NCBI GenBank assembly: GCA_964505305.1
Contig: CAZDHE010000019.1
Span: 1 to 16,673, forward strand
Reading direction: 5' to 3'
Length of the DNA stretch: 16,673 nucleotides
From: JAXHLG01 sp964505305
GTDB taxonomy: Bacteria; Patescibacteriota; Minisyncoccia; Moranbacterales; DUUL01
Positions 6,905 through 13,692 of this stretch are shown in pieces (within the stretch, counting starts at the first letter, position 1; every line of letters begins with the position of its first letter). The notes below the pieces were generated by a model. It saw nothing but the letters and a program-made list of their open reading frames with translations. It was not told the DNA's origin and made no database searches. Position numbers and translations under genes: made by a program.

Positions 6905-7603
6905 ATGAAATTTTATATAATTACAATTTTTCCGGAAATTGTGGAGGAGTATTTCAAGCACGGGGTTTTGGCCGGGGCTGTTGAGAGCGGTAAAATTGAA
7001 GTGGAAGCGGTTGATTTAAGGGAATATGCTTTTGATAAACATAAAAAAGTGGATGACACTCCTTACGGAGGAGGGCCGGGAATGGTTTTGAAGGCGGATG
7101 TGATTTGGAATTGCTTAAGCGCTTTGAGTCAAGAGATTGAAAAATTCGGAGGTGTTAAAGCAACAGAGAAAACCAAGACTGTTTTATTATCCGCCAAAGG
7201 GGATCAATATAACCAAAGAAAGGCCTGTCAGTGGAGCAGGGAGCTGGAAAATTTGATTTTAATTTGCGGAAGATACGAAGGGGTTGACGAGAGGGTCGCT
7301 GATTTTATGGTAGATGAGGAAATTTCCGCGGGAGAATATGTTTTAACGGGAGGGGAACTTCCCGCTATGGCTGTAGCGGATTCTGTGGCGCGTTTGATCC
7401 CGGGGGTTTTGGGAAATGAAGAGTCATTATTTTGCGAGAGTTTCAATCAAGAAGAAAAAGAAAGAGGAAGCAAGGTGAGCGATTACCCCGTATACACAAA
7501 GCCTGAAAATTTCAGAGGCTGGAAAGTGCCGGAGGTTTTATTAAGCGGAAACCATCAAGAAATAGCAAAATGGAGAGAGCAAAACAAAATCAAAAAAGAT
7601 TAA
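6905..7603 (+). CDS. trmD: tRNA (guanine37-N1)-methyltransferase TrmD
   Basis: The 232-residue protein spans a complete TrmD. It methylates G37 next to the anticodon using S-adenosylmethionine, which prevents +1 frameshifting. Visible motifs in order: FPEIVEEYF near the start, DDTPYGGGPGMV, LICGRYEGVDERV, and the trefoil-knot stretch EISAGEYVLTGGELPAM followed by ARLIPGVLG. The end has the linker SDYPVYTKP with the aspartate (D193) that aligns with the catalytic Asp of the enterobacterial enzyme, then LLSGNHQEIAKWR. The length is normal. In many bacteria trmD sits with rpsP, rimM and rplS; none of these is seen here. It is followed 56 bases later by ftsW, so the two may be cotranscribed. No RBS is seen. 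Confidence 0.97.
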   Translation: MKFYIITIFPEIVEEYFKHGVLAGAVESGKIEVEAVDLREYAFDKHKKVDDTPYGGGPGMVLKADVIWNCLSALSQEIEKFGGVKATEKTKTVLLSAKGDQYNQRKACQWSRELENLILICGRYEGVDERVADFMVDEEISAGEYVLTGGELPAMAVADSVARLIPGVLGNEESLFCESFNQEEKERGSKVSDYPVYTKPENFRGWKVPEVLLSGNHQEIAKWREQNKIKKD

Positions 7604-7659
7604 ATTATTAACGGGAAAGGGCTTGGGAGATTTATTTTGTAATATTTTTGAGAGTAAGT

Positions 7660-8781
7660 ATGAAAGTCAAAAACAAAAAAGTGAACAAAAAAGCCGACCC
7701 GATTTTACTGGGGTTAATTTTCGTTTTGCTTTTTTTTGGTTTGGTGATGATTTCCTCAGCCGGAGTGGTGATTTCAGAAACCAGATTCGGCGACCCGTAT
7801 CATCTTTTCAAGCGCCAGCTTTTTTTTGGTATTATCCCGGGATTGGCCGTGTTTTTTATTGTTCAAAAAATTAATTATCGATTTTGGAAAAAAATTTCTT
7901 TGCCTTTTTTTATCCTTTCCATAATTCTTTTAGTTTTGGCTTTAATTCCCGGTATCGGAGAGTCTTATAAAGGAGCCAGCCGGTGGATTGACTTGGGGGA
8001 ATTTTCTTTTCAGCCGGCGGAGTTTGTCAAATTGGCGATTATTATTTATTTAGCAGCTTGGGTAGAAAGCCGAAAAAAGGAAATTAAAAGTTTTTCTCAT
8101 GGAGTTTTGCCTTTTTTGTTTATCCTTGCTATTCCGGCGGTTTTAATTATTAGCCAGCCGGACATTGGAACGCTGGGTTCTATTTTAATAATAGCTTTTG
8201 CGATGTTTTTTGTGGCCGGCGCTCCCTTTCTTTATTTGACGGGATTAGCGGTGAGCGGGTCTATTTTAGGCGCTTTTCTAATTCTTATCAGCGAATATCG
8301 CTTGGATAGAGTAAAAGCCTTTCTTGATTCCAGTATTGACCCTCAAAAAATCGGCTATCAAATTAACCAGGCTTTGTTGGCTGTAGGTTCCGGCGGGATT
8401 TTTGGTTTAGGTTTGGGGCACAGCAGGCAGAAATTTAATTATTTGCCGGAGCCGGTGGGAGATAGTATTTTTGCCATTACCGCCGAAGAACTTGGATTTA
8501 TAGGTGCCGGCTTTTTAGTTGTTTTGTTTGTAGCTTTTGCTTTGAGGGGTTTTCGGATAGCTTGTTCAGCGCCGGACACCTTCTCTCGATTAGCGGCTGT
8601 GGGAATCAGCTCCTGGATAGTTTTTCAGGCTTTTATTAATATAATGGCTATTATTAAGATAATTCCTCTTACCGGAATTCCTTTGCCTTTCATAAGCTAC
8701 GGCGCTACTTCTATGATTTTTGTTTTAACAGCCTCCGGGATTTTAGTAAATATCTCCAAGTATTGCAATTTGGAGAAGTGA
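7660..8781 (+). CDS. ftsW: Septal peptidoglycan glycosyltransferase FtsW
   Basis: This 373-residue SEDS protein has about ten membrane helices. SEDS proteins polymerise lipid II into glycan strands together with a class B PBP; FtsW does so at the division septum. Motifs seen: GASRWIDLG then FQPAEFVKLA, the catalytic-loop QPDIGT with D168, SGGIFGLGLGHSRQK then YLPEPVGDSIFAI and EELGFIGA, and PLTGIPLPFISYGATS near the end. The SGG-GLG-S-QK-YLPE signature favours FtsW over RodA, although a genome with one SEDS gene could use it for both roles. One oddity is ISYGATS, where the family usually has ISYGGTS or ISYGGSS. ATG 7660 is chosen over TTG 7648, which would add four residues. The partner PBP is not in this window. 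Confidence 0.92.
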   Translation: MKVKNKKVNKKADPILLGLIFVLLFFGLVMISSAGVVISETRFGDPYHLFKRQLFFGIIPGLAVFFIVQKINYRFWKKISLPFFILSIILLVLALIPGIGESYKGASRWIDLGEFSFQPAEFVKLAIIIYLAAWVESRKKEIKSFSHGVLPFLFILAIPAVLIISQPDIGTLGSILIIAFAMFFVAGAPFLYLTGLAVSGSILGAFLILISEYRLDRVKAFLDSSIDPQKIGYQINQALLAVGSGGIFGLGLGHSRQKFNYLPEPVGDSIFAITAEELGFIGAGFLVVLFVAFALRGFRIACSAPDTFSRLAAVGISSWIVFQAFINIMAIIKIIPLTGIPLPFISYGATSMIFVLTASGILVNISKYCNLEK

Positions 8782-8860
8782 TCAAATAATATGCAAGAAG
8801 CGCAAAAGTGAATCTCGAATTTGAAATTAAGGGGTAATTGGCAATTTGTTTGTCTTAAAC

Positions 8861-8930
8861 AAGCGGGATTGAGATGTTATTTCCTGTTTTTTGTCTGTCT
8901 GTTGATTTAAGGGCTTTTTATTTCCCGCTT
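8861..8930 (+). other. Inverted repeat with long loop after ftsW
   Basis: AAGCGGGA (8861-8868) is the exact reverse complement of TCCCGCTT (8923-8930), with 54 bases between. A T-rich stretch follows (CTGCTTATTTATTTTTAAA). It may help terminate the trmD-ftsW transcript, but the loop is too long for a standard terminator. Confidence 0.3.
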
Positions 8931-9002
8931 CTGCTTATTTATTTTTAAAATTTCTTACCTATTTGGCTTGCTATTTGGAAATTTTTGTAATAGGATGGAG
9001 GA

Positions 9003-9041
9003 ATGAGTAAGATGAGAAAAGGGATTTTAATAAAAATTTAA
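9003..9041 (+). other. Possible short leader ORF upstream of secA
   Basis: GGAGG at 8997-9001 precedes two in-frame ATGs, at 9003 and 9012; the second is ten bases from the GGAGG. The ORF from 9012 encodes MRKGILIKI and stops at 9041, fifteen bases before secA. SecA itself has no RBS. The sequence shows the ORF; expression and regulation are inference. Confidence 0.25.
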
Positions 9042-9055
9042 ACATTTCTAAAATA

Positions 9056-11716
9056 ATGAAATTATTGGATAAATTATTTGGCAACGCTAACGAAAAAGAG
9101 TTGAACAGGATGAGAAAAATGGTGGACAGTGTTAACGCCATAGAGGAAGAATATAAAAGTTTTTCCGATGACCAGATCAAGGAAAAAACGCAAGAATTAA
9201 AGAGCCGTTTTCAAAAAGGAGAAAAATTGGAGGATTTATTGCCGGAAGCTTTTGCCAATATCAGGGAGGGCGCTTCTCGGACCATTGGAGAAAGGCATTA
9301 CGATGTGCAGCTTTTGGGAGCTATAGCTTTGCACGAGGGTAAAATAGCGGAAATGAAAACCGGTGAAGGAAAAACCTTGGCTTCCACGGCGGCCGCTTAT
9401 TTGAACGCTATTACCGGTAAAGGAGCGCACATTATTACGGTTAACGATTATTTATCCAAAAGAGACGCCAATTGGATGGGTCGGATTTATCATTTTATGG
9501 GTTTGTCGGTGGGGTGTATTACTCATGACAATTCCTTTATCTACAAGCCTGAAATTTTGGATGACAATGAAGTGAGCGTGGAAATGGAAAATTTGAAAAA
9601 TGTAGAAAGAAAGAAGACTTATAAAGCGGATATCACTTATGGAACTAATAACGAATTCGGTTTTGATTATTTGCGGGATAATATGGCCAGATCTTTGGAA
9701 GATATGTCTCAAAGAGAGCTCAATTTTGCCATTGTGGACGAGGTGGATTCTATTTTAATTGATGAGGCGCGGACGCCCTTGATAATATCCGCTCCGGATA
9801 CGGAGTCTACTCAGCTTTATCAAAAATTTGCCCAGCTGGTGCCGGGGTTGAAGGAAGGAGAGGATTACAATCTGGATGAAAAAATGAAATCAGCCGATCT
9901 AACCCAAGAGGGAATTACCAAAATAGAAAACTGGCTGGGAATCGGCAATTTATATGAAACAGATAAAGTCTCTTATGTGCATCACTTGGAGCAGGCTTTA
10001 CGGGCGCATGTTATTTTTCAGAAAGATAGGGATTACGTGGTTCGGGATGGGGAGATTATAATAGTGGATGATTTTACCGGCAGACTAATGCCGGGAAGAA
10101 GATATAGCGAGGGCTTGCATCAAGCCATTGAAGCCAAAGAGGGAGTGCAGGTGCAAAGAGAGTCCAAGACGATGGCTTCTATTACTTTCCAGAATTATTT
10201 TAGGATGTATAACAAACTTGCGGGAATGACGGGAACCGCTATTACTTCGGCTGAGGAGTTTAATAAGGTTTATGAATTGGAAGTGGCGCAAATTCCCACT
10301 AATAAACCGATGATTCGCCAAGACTTGCCGGATATGATTTTTAAAACTGAAAAAGGCAAATTCAAAGCTATTGTGGAAAGAATAAAAGAGCTTAATAAAG
10401 AGGGAAGGCCGGTCTTGGTGGGCACAATTGCCATAGAAAAGTCCGAGCTTTTGTCTGAGATGCTTAAAAAAGCGGGAGTCAAGCACGAAGTCTTAAATGC
10501 CAAAAACCACGAAAGGGAAGCCCAAATTATTGCTGACGCCGGAAAGGCGGGCTCGGTGACTATTGCTACCAATATGGCCGGAAGAGGAACGGATATTAAG
10601 CTTGATGAAAAAGCTAAAGAATTGGGCGGGTTGTATATTATCGGAACGGAAAGGCACGAAGCCAGGAGAATTGATGATCAGCTGAGAGGAAGGGCCGGTA
10701 GGCAAGGAGATCCCGGTACCAGCCAGTTTTATGTATCTTTAGAAGATGAGCTTTTGAGGCGTTTTGGAGGAGAGAAAATGTATAACATTATGAGCAGGCT
10801 GGGTCTTCCGGAGGATCAGCCGATTGAAAATAAAATTATTTCTCGCTCTATAGAGTCGGCTCAGGGCAAAATAGAAGGACACAATTTTGACATCAGAAAG
10901 CACGTTTTGGAGTTTGACGATGTGATGAACAAGCAAAGAGAGGTTATTTATAAACGCAGAAAGAAAATCCTAAAAGCAGACAGTTTGGAAAACAATATTT
11001 TGGAGGCAATCAAAGAGGAGTCCGAAGGAATTGTGGCCGCTCATACCGCTTCCGAGATTGAAGATTATTGGAACACTGAAGAAATTGCGGAAGAAGTTAG
11101 GATTTTGGTGGGAGATTATCCGGATTTACACAAAAAGATTTTAGAGATTAAAAAGTCAAGAGATTTTTCCGGCAGTCAAGAGAAAAAAGGTAAGATGATG
11201 GATTTCTTGAGTGAGATTATGAAAAGCTCTTATTTAAAAAAGAAACAAGAGGTCGGAGAAGAACTGTTTCAAAAATTGGAAAAGGATTTATATCTAATGA
11301 CCATCGACAATTATTGGATGCAGCACTTGGAGCAGCTAAGCCATCTTAAAGATTCGGTAAATTTAAAAAGCTATGGGCAAAGGGATCCTTTGATTGAGTA
11401 TAAAAAAGAGGCTTTTCATCTTTTTCAAAATTTGTTAGCCGCTATAAACAGAGATTTATTAAAGGCCGTTTTTAGAGTGCAGCCCGCTTCTCAAGAAAGG
11501 GAATCGCAGCCGGAAACCAGTTCAACGGAGATTGACAAGAGCAAGCTTCAATACAGCGGAGGAGAAAGGCCGGAGCAATTCAAGCAATTACAAACCAACA
11601 AATCTTCCGGGGAAGATTCCTCGCCAAAGCCAATAGTTAATAAAACTCAAGTTGGCAGAAACGAGCCTTGTCCGTGTGGCTCGGGCAAGAAGTATAAGAA
11701 GTGCTGTGGAAAGTAG
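9056..11716 (+). CDS. secA: Preprotein translocase ATPase SecA
   Basis: The 886-residue motor drives proteins through SecYEG using ATP. The Walker A motif MKTGEGKT is at 100-107 (K106) and the DEAD-like Walker B VDEVD ends at D231. The stretch TNNEFGFDYLRDN and the second helicase half with TNMAGRGTDIKL, then GLYIIGTERHEARRIDDQLRGRAGRQGD, are both intact. The preprotein-crosslinking and helical domains follow. A glutamate- and serine-rich linker of about 70 residues leads to a zinc-binding SEC-C tail with C872, C874, C883 and C884. The tail usually binds SecB or phospholipid; SecB is often lacking in this type of organism, so lipid or ribosome contact is more likely. The length is typical. 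No ribosome binding site precedes ATG 9056; a short ORF with an RBS-like sequence lies just upstream. Confidence 0.98.
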   Translation: MKLLDKLFGNANEKELNRMRKMVDSVNAIEEEYKSFSDDQIKEKTQELKSRFQKGEKLEDLLPEAFANIREGASRTIGERHYDVQLLGAIALHEGKIAEMKTGEGKTLASTAAAYLNAITGKGAHIITVNDYLSKRDANWMGRIYHFMGLSVGCITHDNSFIYKPEILDDNEVSVEMENLKNVERKKTYKADITYGTNNEFGFDYLRDNMARSLEDMSQRELNFAIVDEVDSILIDEARTPLIISAPDTESTQLYQKFAQLVPGLKEGEDYNLDEKMKSADLTQEGITKIENWLGIGNLYETDKVSYVHHLEQALRAHVIFQKDRDYVVRDGEIIIVDDFTGRLMPGRRYSEGLHQAIEAKEGVQVQRESKTMASITFQNYFRMYNKLAGMTGTAITSAEEFNKVYELEVAQIPTNKPMIRQDLPDMIFKTEKGKFKAIVERIKELNKEGRPVLVGTIAIEKSELLSEMLKKAGVKHEVLNAKNHEREAQIIADAGKAGSVTIATNMAGRGTDIKLDEKAKELGGLYIIGTERHEARRIDDQLRGRAGRQGDPGTSQFYVSLEDELLRRFGGEKMYNIMSRLGLPEDQPIENKIISRSIESAQGKIEGHNFDIRKHVLEFDDVMNKQREVIYKRRKKILKADSLENNILEAIKEESEGIVAAHTASEIEDYWNTEEIAEEVRILVGDYPDLHKKILEIKKSRDFSGSQEKKGKMMDFLSEIMKSSYLKKKQEVGEELFQKLEKDLYLMTIDNYWMQHLEQLSHLKDSVNLKSYGQRDPLIEYKKEAFHLFQNLLAAINRDLLKAVFRVQPASQERESQPETSSTEIDKSKLQYSGGERPEQFKQLQTNKSSGEDSSPKPIVNKTQVGRNEPCPCGSGKKYKKCCGK

Positions 11717-11723
11717 TGGGCTT

Positions 11724-11751
11724 TTGTAAAAACTTGAAAATGTTTTAGAAT
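11724..11751 (+). promoter_or_regulatory. Possible promoter for the metallo-hydrolase gene
   Basis: A TTGTAA hexamer near 11724 and TAGAAT near 11746 are about 16 bases apart in the 79-base gap after secA. The match is moderate; readthrough from secA is equally possible. Confidence 0.3.
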
Positions 11752-11795
11752 TGCTTTAATCGGAGCCAAAGAAAATTAAAAATAACTTATAAGTA

Positions 11796-12674
11796 GTGCA
11801 AATAAGCTTTAAAAAACTTCTCTATCTTTTTATCTTTGTGATGCTGTTAAGTCTCGGCTATCAAGCTTTCGCTGAAGCGGAAAAGAAAAACAGACATCCT
11901 TTAGAAGTTAATTTTTTGGATGTGGGACAGGGGGATTCAATTTTGATAGACTACTTAAGTCATTATCAAATATTAATTGACGCCGGCAAAGACGGAAACC
12001 GGACATTAAAGGAGGTGGAAAAGTTAATGCCTCCGGGAGACAATAAAATAGACATAATAGTGGCTACTCATCCTGATATGGATCATATCGGAGGAATGCC
12101 CAAAGTTTTAGATCATTTCGACGCCGGCCTTTTTTTAGATAACGGATTTGATGATAAAGGCGGAGCACAGGAGAAGATGAATAGTAAGTTGGAGTCTAAA
12201 GGAATTTCTCGCCGAGCTGTTTTCGAAGGGTCTAAAATAGATTTGGGCAAACATTTAAAGATAGAGGTTTATAATCCGGACAATAGGAATTACAATAAGA
12301 ACGACAAGAACGGGGATTCCGTGGTTTTAAGAATGGATTTTGGGGAAAACTCTTTCTTGTTTACCGGAGATATTACGGAAAAAACAGAAAGGGATATTTT
12401 AAACGATGAAGAAGACATTGATACGGATTGGCTTAAAGTGGCTCATCATGGATCCAAAAGCTCTTCTTCGGAGGAGTTTATTGAAGAAGTTGATCCCGAG
12501 TATAGTATAATTTCCGTGGGAGAAAATAGTTATGGCCATCCTCATCCGGACGCCGTGGAGGTATTAGATAATTTATCCGGAGAAGTTTTGACCACTCGGC
12601 AAGAAGGAACCATAAGAGCCGGGTGTCCGGGAATTGATCAGAATTGTTTTATTTTGGGAAGAAGCAAGAATTAA
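11796..12674 (+). CDS. Secreted ComEC-like metallo-beta-lactamase-fold hydrolase
   Basis: The 292-residue protein has an N-terminal signal sequence or anchor (basic SFKK, hydrophobic to about 24, AFA before a possible cleavage site). A complete metallo-beta-lactamase fold follows. FLDVGQGDSILID is the typical entry motif of ComEC C-terminal domains. THPDMDHIGG gives metal ligands H92, D96 and H97, FTGDI gives D192, and VAHHGS gives H217 and H218. In ComEC this domain is fused to the DNA-uptake channel and is thought to degrade the non-transported strand. Here it is free-standing and exported, like other small ComEC-type hydrolases, so a role on nucleic acid or phosphodiesters outside the membrane is plausible but unproven. 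The start is GTG without an RBS. The last four codons and the stop lie inside a repeat arm (12659-12675), so the original C terminus may have been altered. Confidence 0.88.
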   Translation: MQISFKKLLYLFIFVMLLSLGYQAFAEAEKKNRHPLEVNFLDVGQGDSILIDYLSHYQILIDAGKDGNRTLKEVEKLMPPGDNKIDIIVATHPDMDHIGGMPKVLDHFDAGLFLDNGFDDKGGAQEKMNSKLESKGISRRAVFEGSKIDLGKHLKIEVYNPDNRNYNKNDKNGDSVVLRMDFGENSFLFTGDITEKTERDILNDEEDIDTDWLKVAHHGSKSSSSEEFIEEVDPEYSIISVGENSYGHPHPDAVEVLDNLSGEVLTTRQEGTIRAGCPGIDQNCFILGRSKN

Positions 12675-13067
12675 GAAGCAAGAAGCAAGGGGTTAAGAAG
12701 TCAAAAGTCAAATCTCAAAACCACAACTTAAAAGTCAAAACTTTTTATATTTTAATATTTTTTCTTGTTTTTCATAGTTAAGATACTTGAGGCTAACATA
12801 TTAGAAATTTCTTTAATTTCTTTCAAATCTTTTTGGATTCTTGGTTGATTGGTTTTTCCCTAATCAGTTCCGTTTTTCAGGGGCTGTTTCCAAAGAGAGG
12901 CAATAGCCTTGGTGCTTTAAATTATTGGGCTTGGTTTTATTATCAGACATTTTTAATTTAGATAAATTTTAGGTTTAAGATTCAAGTTTTTAATCGTAGC
13001 TTTAAGCTTTGAGTTGTAGCTTTGACTTTTGAGATTCCAAACCCTTGCCCCTTAATTCTTGCTTCTT
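12659..13067. mobile_element. Inverted-arm element around a broken four-helix gene
   Basis: AAGAAGCAAGAATTAAG at 12659-12675 is repeated exactly as its reverse complement at 13051-13067. Inside these ends the two arms continue with related inverted sequence: the left arm has AAGTCAAAAGTCAAATCTC and ACAACTTAAAAGTC, and the right arm read on the minus strand has ATCTCAAAAGTCAAAGC and ACAACTCAAAGCTTAAAGC. The interior holds remnants of a minus-strand gene. The arms resemble the simple CAAAAGTCAAA-type sequence that I recall flanking S23-like genes in such genomes. Mobility is inferred from the architecture only; no transposase is present. Confidence 0.5.
12752..12950 (-). pseudogene. Decayed four-helix-bundle (S23/Avd-like) gene
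   Basis: Read on the minus strand, a start at 12950 opens 28 codons beginning MSDNKTKPNNLK and stopping at 12864. In another frame, 12832 to 12752 encodes KDLKEIKEISNMLASSIL, then TMKNKKKY and a stop. That second piece strongly resembles the C terminus of four-helix-bundle proteins of the S23 / 23S rRNA intervening-sequence family (EISNML-SSI-TLK-like ending), and the first resembles their N terminus. These proteins are normally about 110-130 residues, so most of the middle is missing and the remainder is frameshifted. A part in the third frame (EKPINQESKK) probably belongs just before the second piece. The Avd accessory protein of diversity-generating retroelements shares this fold, but no reverse transcriptase is present. 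I infer a dead copy. Confidence 0.55.
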
Positions 13068-13080
13068 GACTCTTTTATAG

Positions 13081-13113
13081 CTAAACCCGACAAACACTGA
13101 TTGTCGGGTTTAG
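13081..13113. repeat. Perfect 13-pair hairpin
   Basis: CTAAACCCGACAA (13081-13093) pairs perfectly with TTGTCGGGTTTAG (13101-13113) around a seven-base loop. No T run follows on either strand. It lies between the convergent hydrolase and rpmB genes, where it may still act as a bidirectional transcription block or be a repeat copy. Confidence 0.7.
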
Positions 13114-13144
13114 GGGCGGAAGGGAAGATATTTATCAATAAGTG

Positions 13145-13271
13145 CAAGAAGCAATAGGCAAGAAGCAAGAGAGGGAAAACCCAAAACCCAAAACACAAAT
13201 GACAAATTTTGACATTTTAGCCTTTGACCTTTGGATTTGAATTGATATTCGGGCTTTGAAATTTGTCATTT
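13145..13271. repeat. Second palindromic A-rich element
   Basis: It begins with CAAGAAGCAA and GCAAGAAGCAAG blocks like the arm at 12659, continues with CCCAAAACCCAAAACAC, and contains AAATGACAAATTT at 13197-13209, whose exact reverse complement is at 13259-13271. The 49 bases between these are not coding on inspection. It looks like a shorter relative of the element at 12659-13067. Confidence 0.55.
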
Positions 13272-13284
13272 CAAAATATTTTCA

Positions 13285-13351
13285 CCCGACCTGCTTGTTA
13301 CAAGGCAGGTTCGGACGGGCTAAACTTTTTACCCGGCTATTTTGGACGGGT
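13285..13351. repeat. GC-rich hairpin cluster downstream of rpmB
   Basis: 13285-13294 pairs with 13305-13314 (eight Watson-Crick pairs, one wobble, one mismatch), with further pairing inside. CGGACGGGCT at 13312-13321 is identical to 6693-6702. A second small stem, ACCCG 13331-13335 / CGGGT 13347-13351, follows. On the minus strand these lie just after the rpmB stop and may help end its transcript, although no U run is present. Confidence 0.5.
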
Positions 13352-13373
13352 CCCACTTGTCTTCACTTCTTAT

Positions 13374-13547
13374 TTATGCCGCCTTTCTTCCAAGCGTTTT
13401 GATGCAGCTTGCGCAAACTTTTCTTTTTTTTCCGTCAATAACTTTGCTTTGAAAGTTGACCTTAAATTTGCGTTTGGTGGCAATGTTGGAGTGAGACCTT
13501 TTGTTGCCGGTGATAGCTTTTTTATTGCAAACGTAACATTTTGACAT
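13374..13547 (-). CDS. rpmB: Ribosomal protein L28 (bL28), short form
   Basis: On the minus strand, ATG at 13547 opens 57 codons ending in TAA at 13374-13376. The protein starts MSKCYVCNKK, continues GNKRSHSNIATKRKFKVN, which is the diagnostic L28 block (GN-RSHS...TKR-F--N), and ends DGKKRKVCASCIKTLGRK. C4, C7, C45 and C48 form two CxxC pairs, as expected for the zinc-binding form of L28. It is short compared with the 60-78 residues of many L28 proteins but complete. L28 is a protein of the large ribosomal subunit. It converges with the hydrolase gene across a repeat-rich spacer and diverges from the M50 gene. Two other ORFs covering this stretch, 13263-13544 (+) and 13370-13615 (-), are frame shadows. 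Confidence 0.92.
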   Translation of the reverse strand: MSKCYVCNKKAITGNKRSHSNIATKRKFKVNFQSKVIDGKKRKVCASCIKTLGRKAA

Positions 13548-13555
13548 AAATGCGG

Positions 13556-13584
13556 TTGAATATTTATGAAAGATATTTTATAAT
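13556..13584 (+). promoter_or_regulatory. Consensus-like plus-strand promoter
   Basis: TTGAAT at 13556-13561, 17 bases, then a perfect TATAAT at 13579-13584. It would read into the M50 gene with a leader of about 100 bases, and it overlaps the rpmB leader on the other strand. It may be a second promoter for the M50 gene or chance in AT-rich sequence. Confidence 0.45.
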
Positions 13585-13593
13585 TACCAGTAT

Positions 13594-13622
13594 AGATTAA
13601 CAGCTTGACGCTCAAATGTCAA
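13594..13622 (-). promoter_or_regulatory. rpmB: Promoter for rpmB (minus strand)
   Basis: Read on the minus strand, TTGACA (13622-13617) is followed after 17 bases by TAATCT (13599-13594). The -35 is perfect and the -10 moderate. TATACT at 13594-13589 is an alternative -10. The leader to ATG 13547 would be about 40 bases. Confidence 0.5.
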
Positions 13623-13640
13623 ATGGATTTTTTTGTTTTG

Positions 13641-13668
13641 TTGTCAAAATTAAGTGTTAAGCTAAAAT
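13641..13668 (+). promoter_or_regulatory. Promoter proximal to the M50 protease gene
   Basis: TTGTCA at 13641-13646 and TAAAAT at 13663-13668 are 16 bases apart, giving a start near 13675 and a short leader before ATG 13693. A similar GCTAAAAT block lies at 1336-1343 upstream of the kinase gene. Confidence 0.5.
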
Positions 13669-13692
13669 TTTTTAATGAAATTAACTTAATTT

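Larger units (their letters stand above)
12675..13373. other. Repeat-filled convergent spacer
   Basis: About 700 bases separate the ends of the convergent hydrolase and rpmB genes. I find no intact gene. It contains the inverted-arm element with its pseudogene, a perfect 13-pair hairpin, a second palindromic element and GC-rich hairpins, all listed separately. Convergent spacers carry no promoters and so tolerate insertions. Confidence 0.7.

Noticed and set aside
12659..13067. Diversity-generating retroelement suggested by an Avd-like fold
   Set aside because: No reverse transcriptase, template repeat or variable repeat is visible; the fragment fits the general S23 family as well.
12675..13271. 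Possible CRISPR array from the recurring AAGAAGCAAG and CAAAA blocks
   Set aside because: Units are irregular, low-complexity and inverted rather than direct repeats with equal spacers; no cas gene is near.
13263..13544. 93-codon plus-strand ORF
   Set aside because: It is antisense to rpmB and begins in a GC-rich hairpin repeat; no recognisable domain.
13370..13615. 81-codon minus-strand ORF overlapping rpmB
   Set aside because: It is a different frame over the same DNA. The rpmB frame gives a clear L28 with four cysteines, so this one is a shadow.
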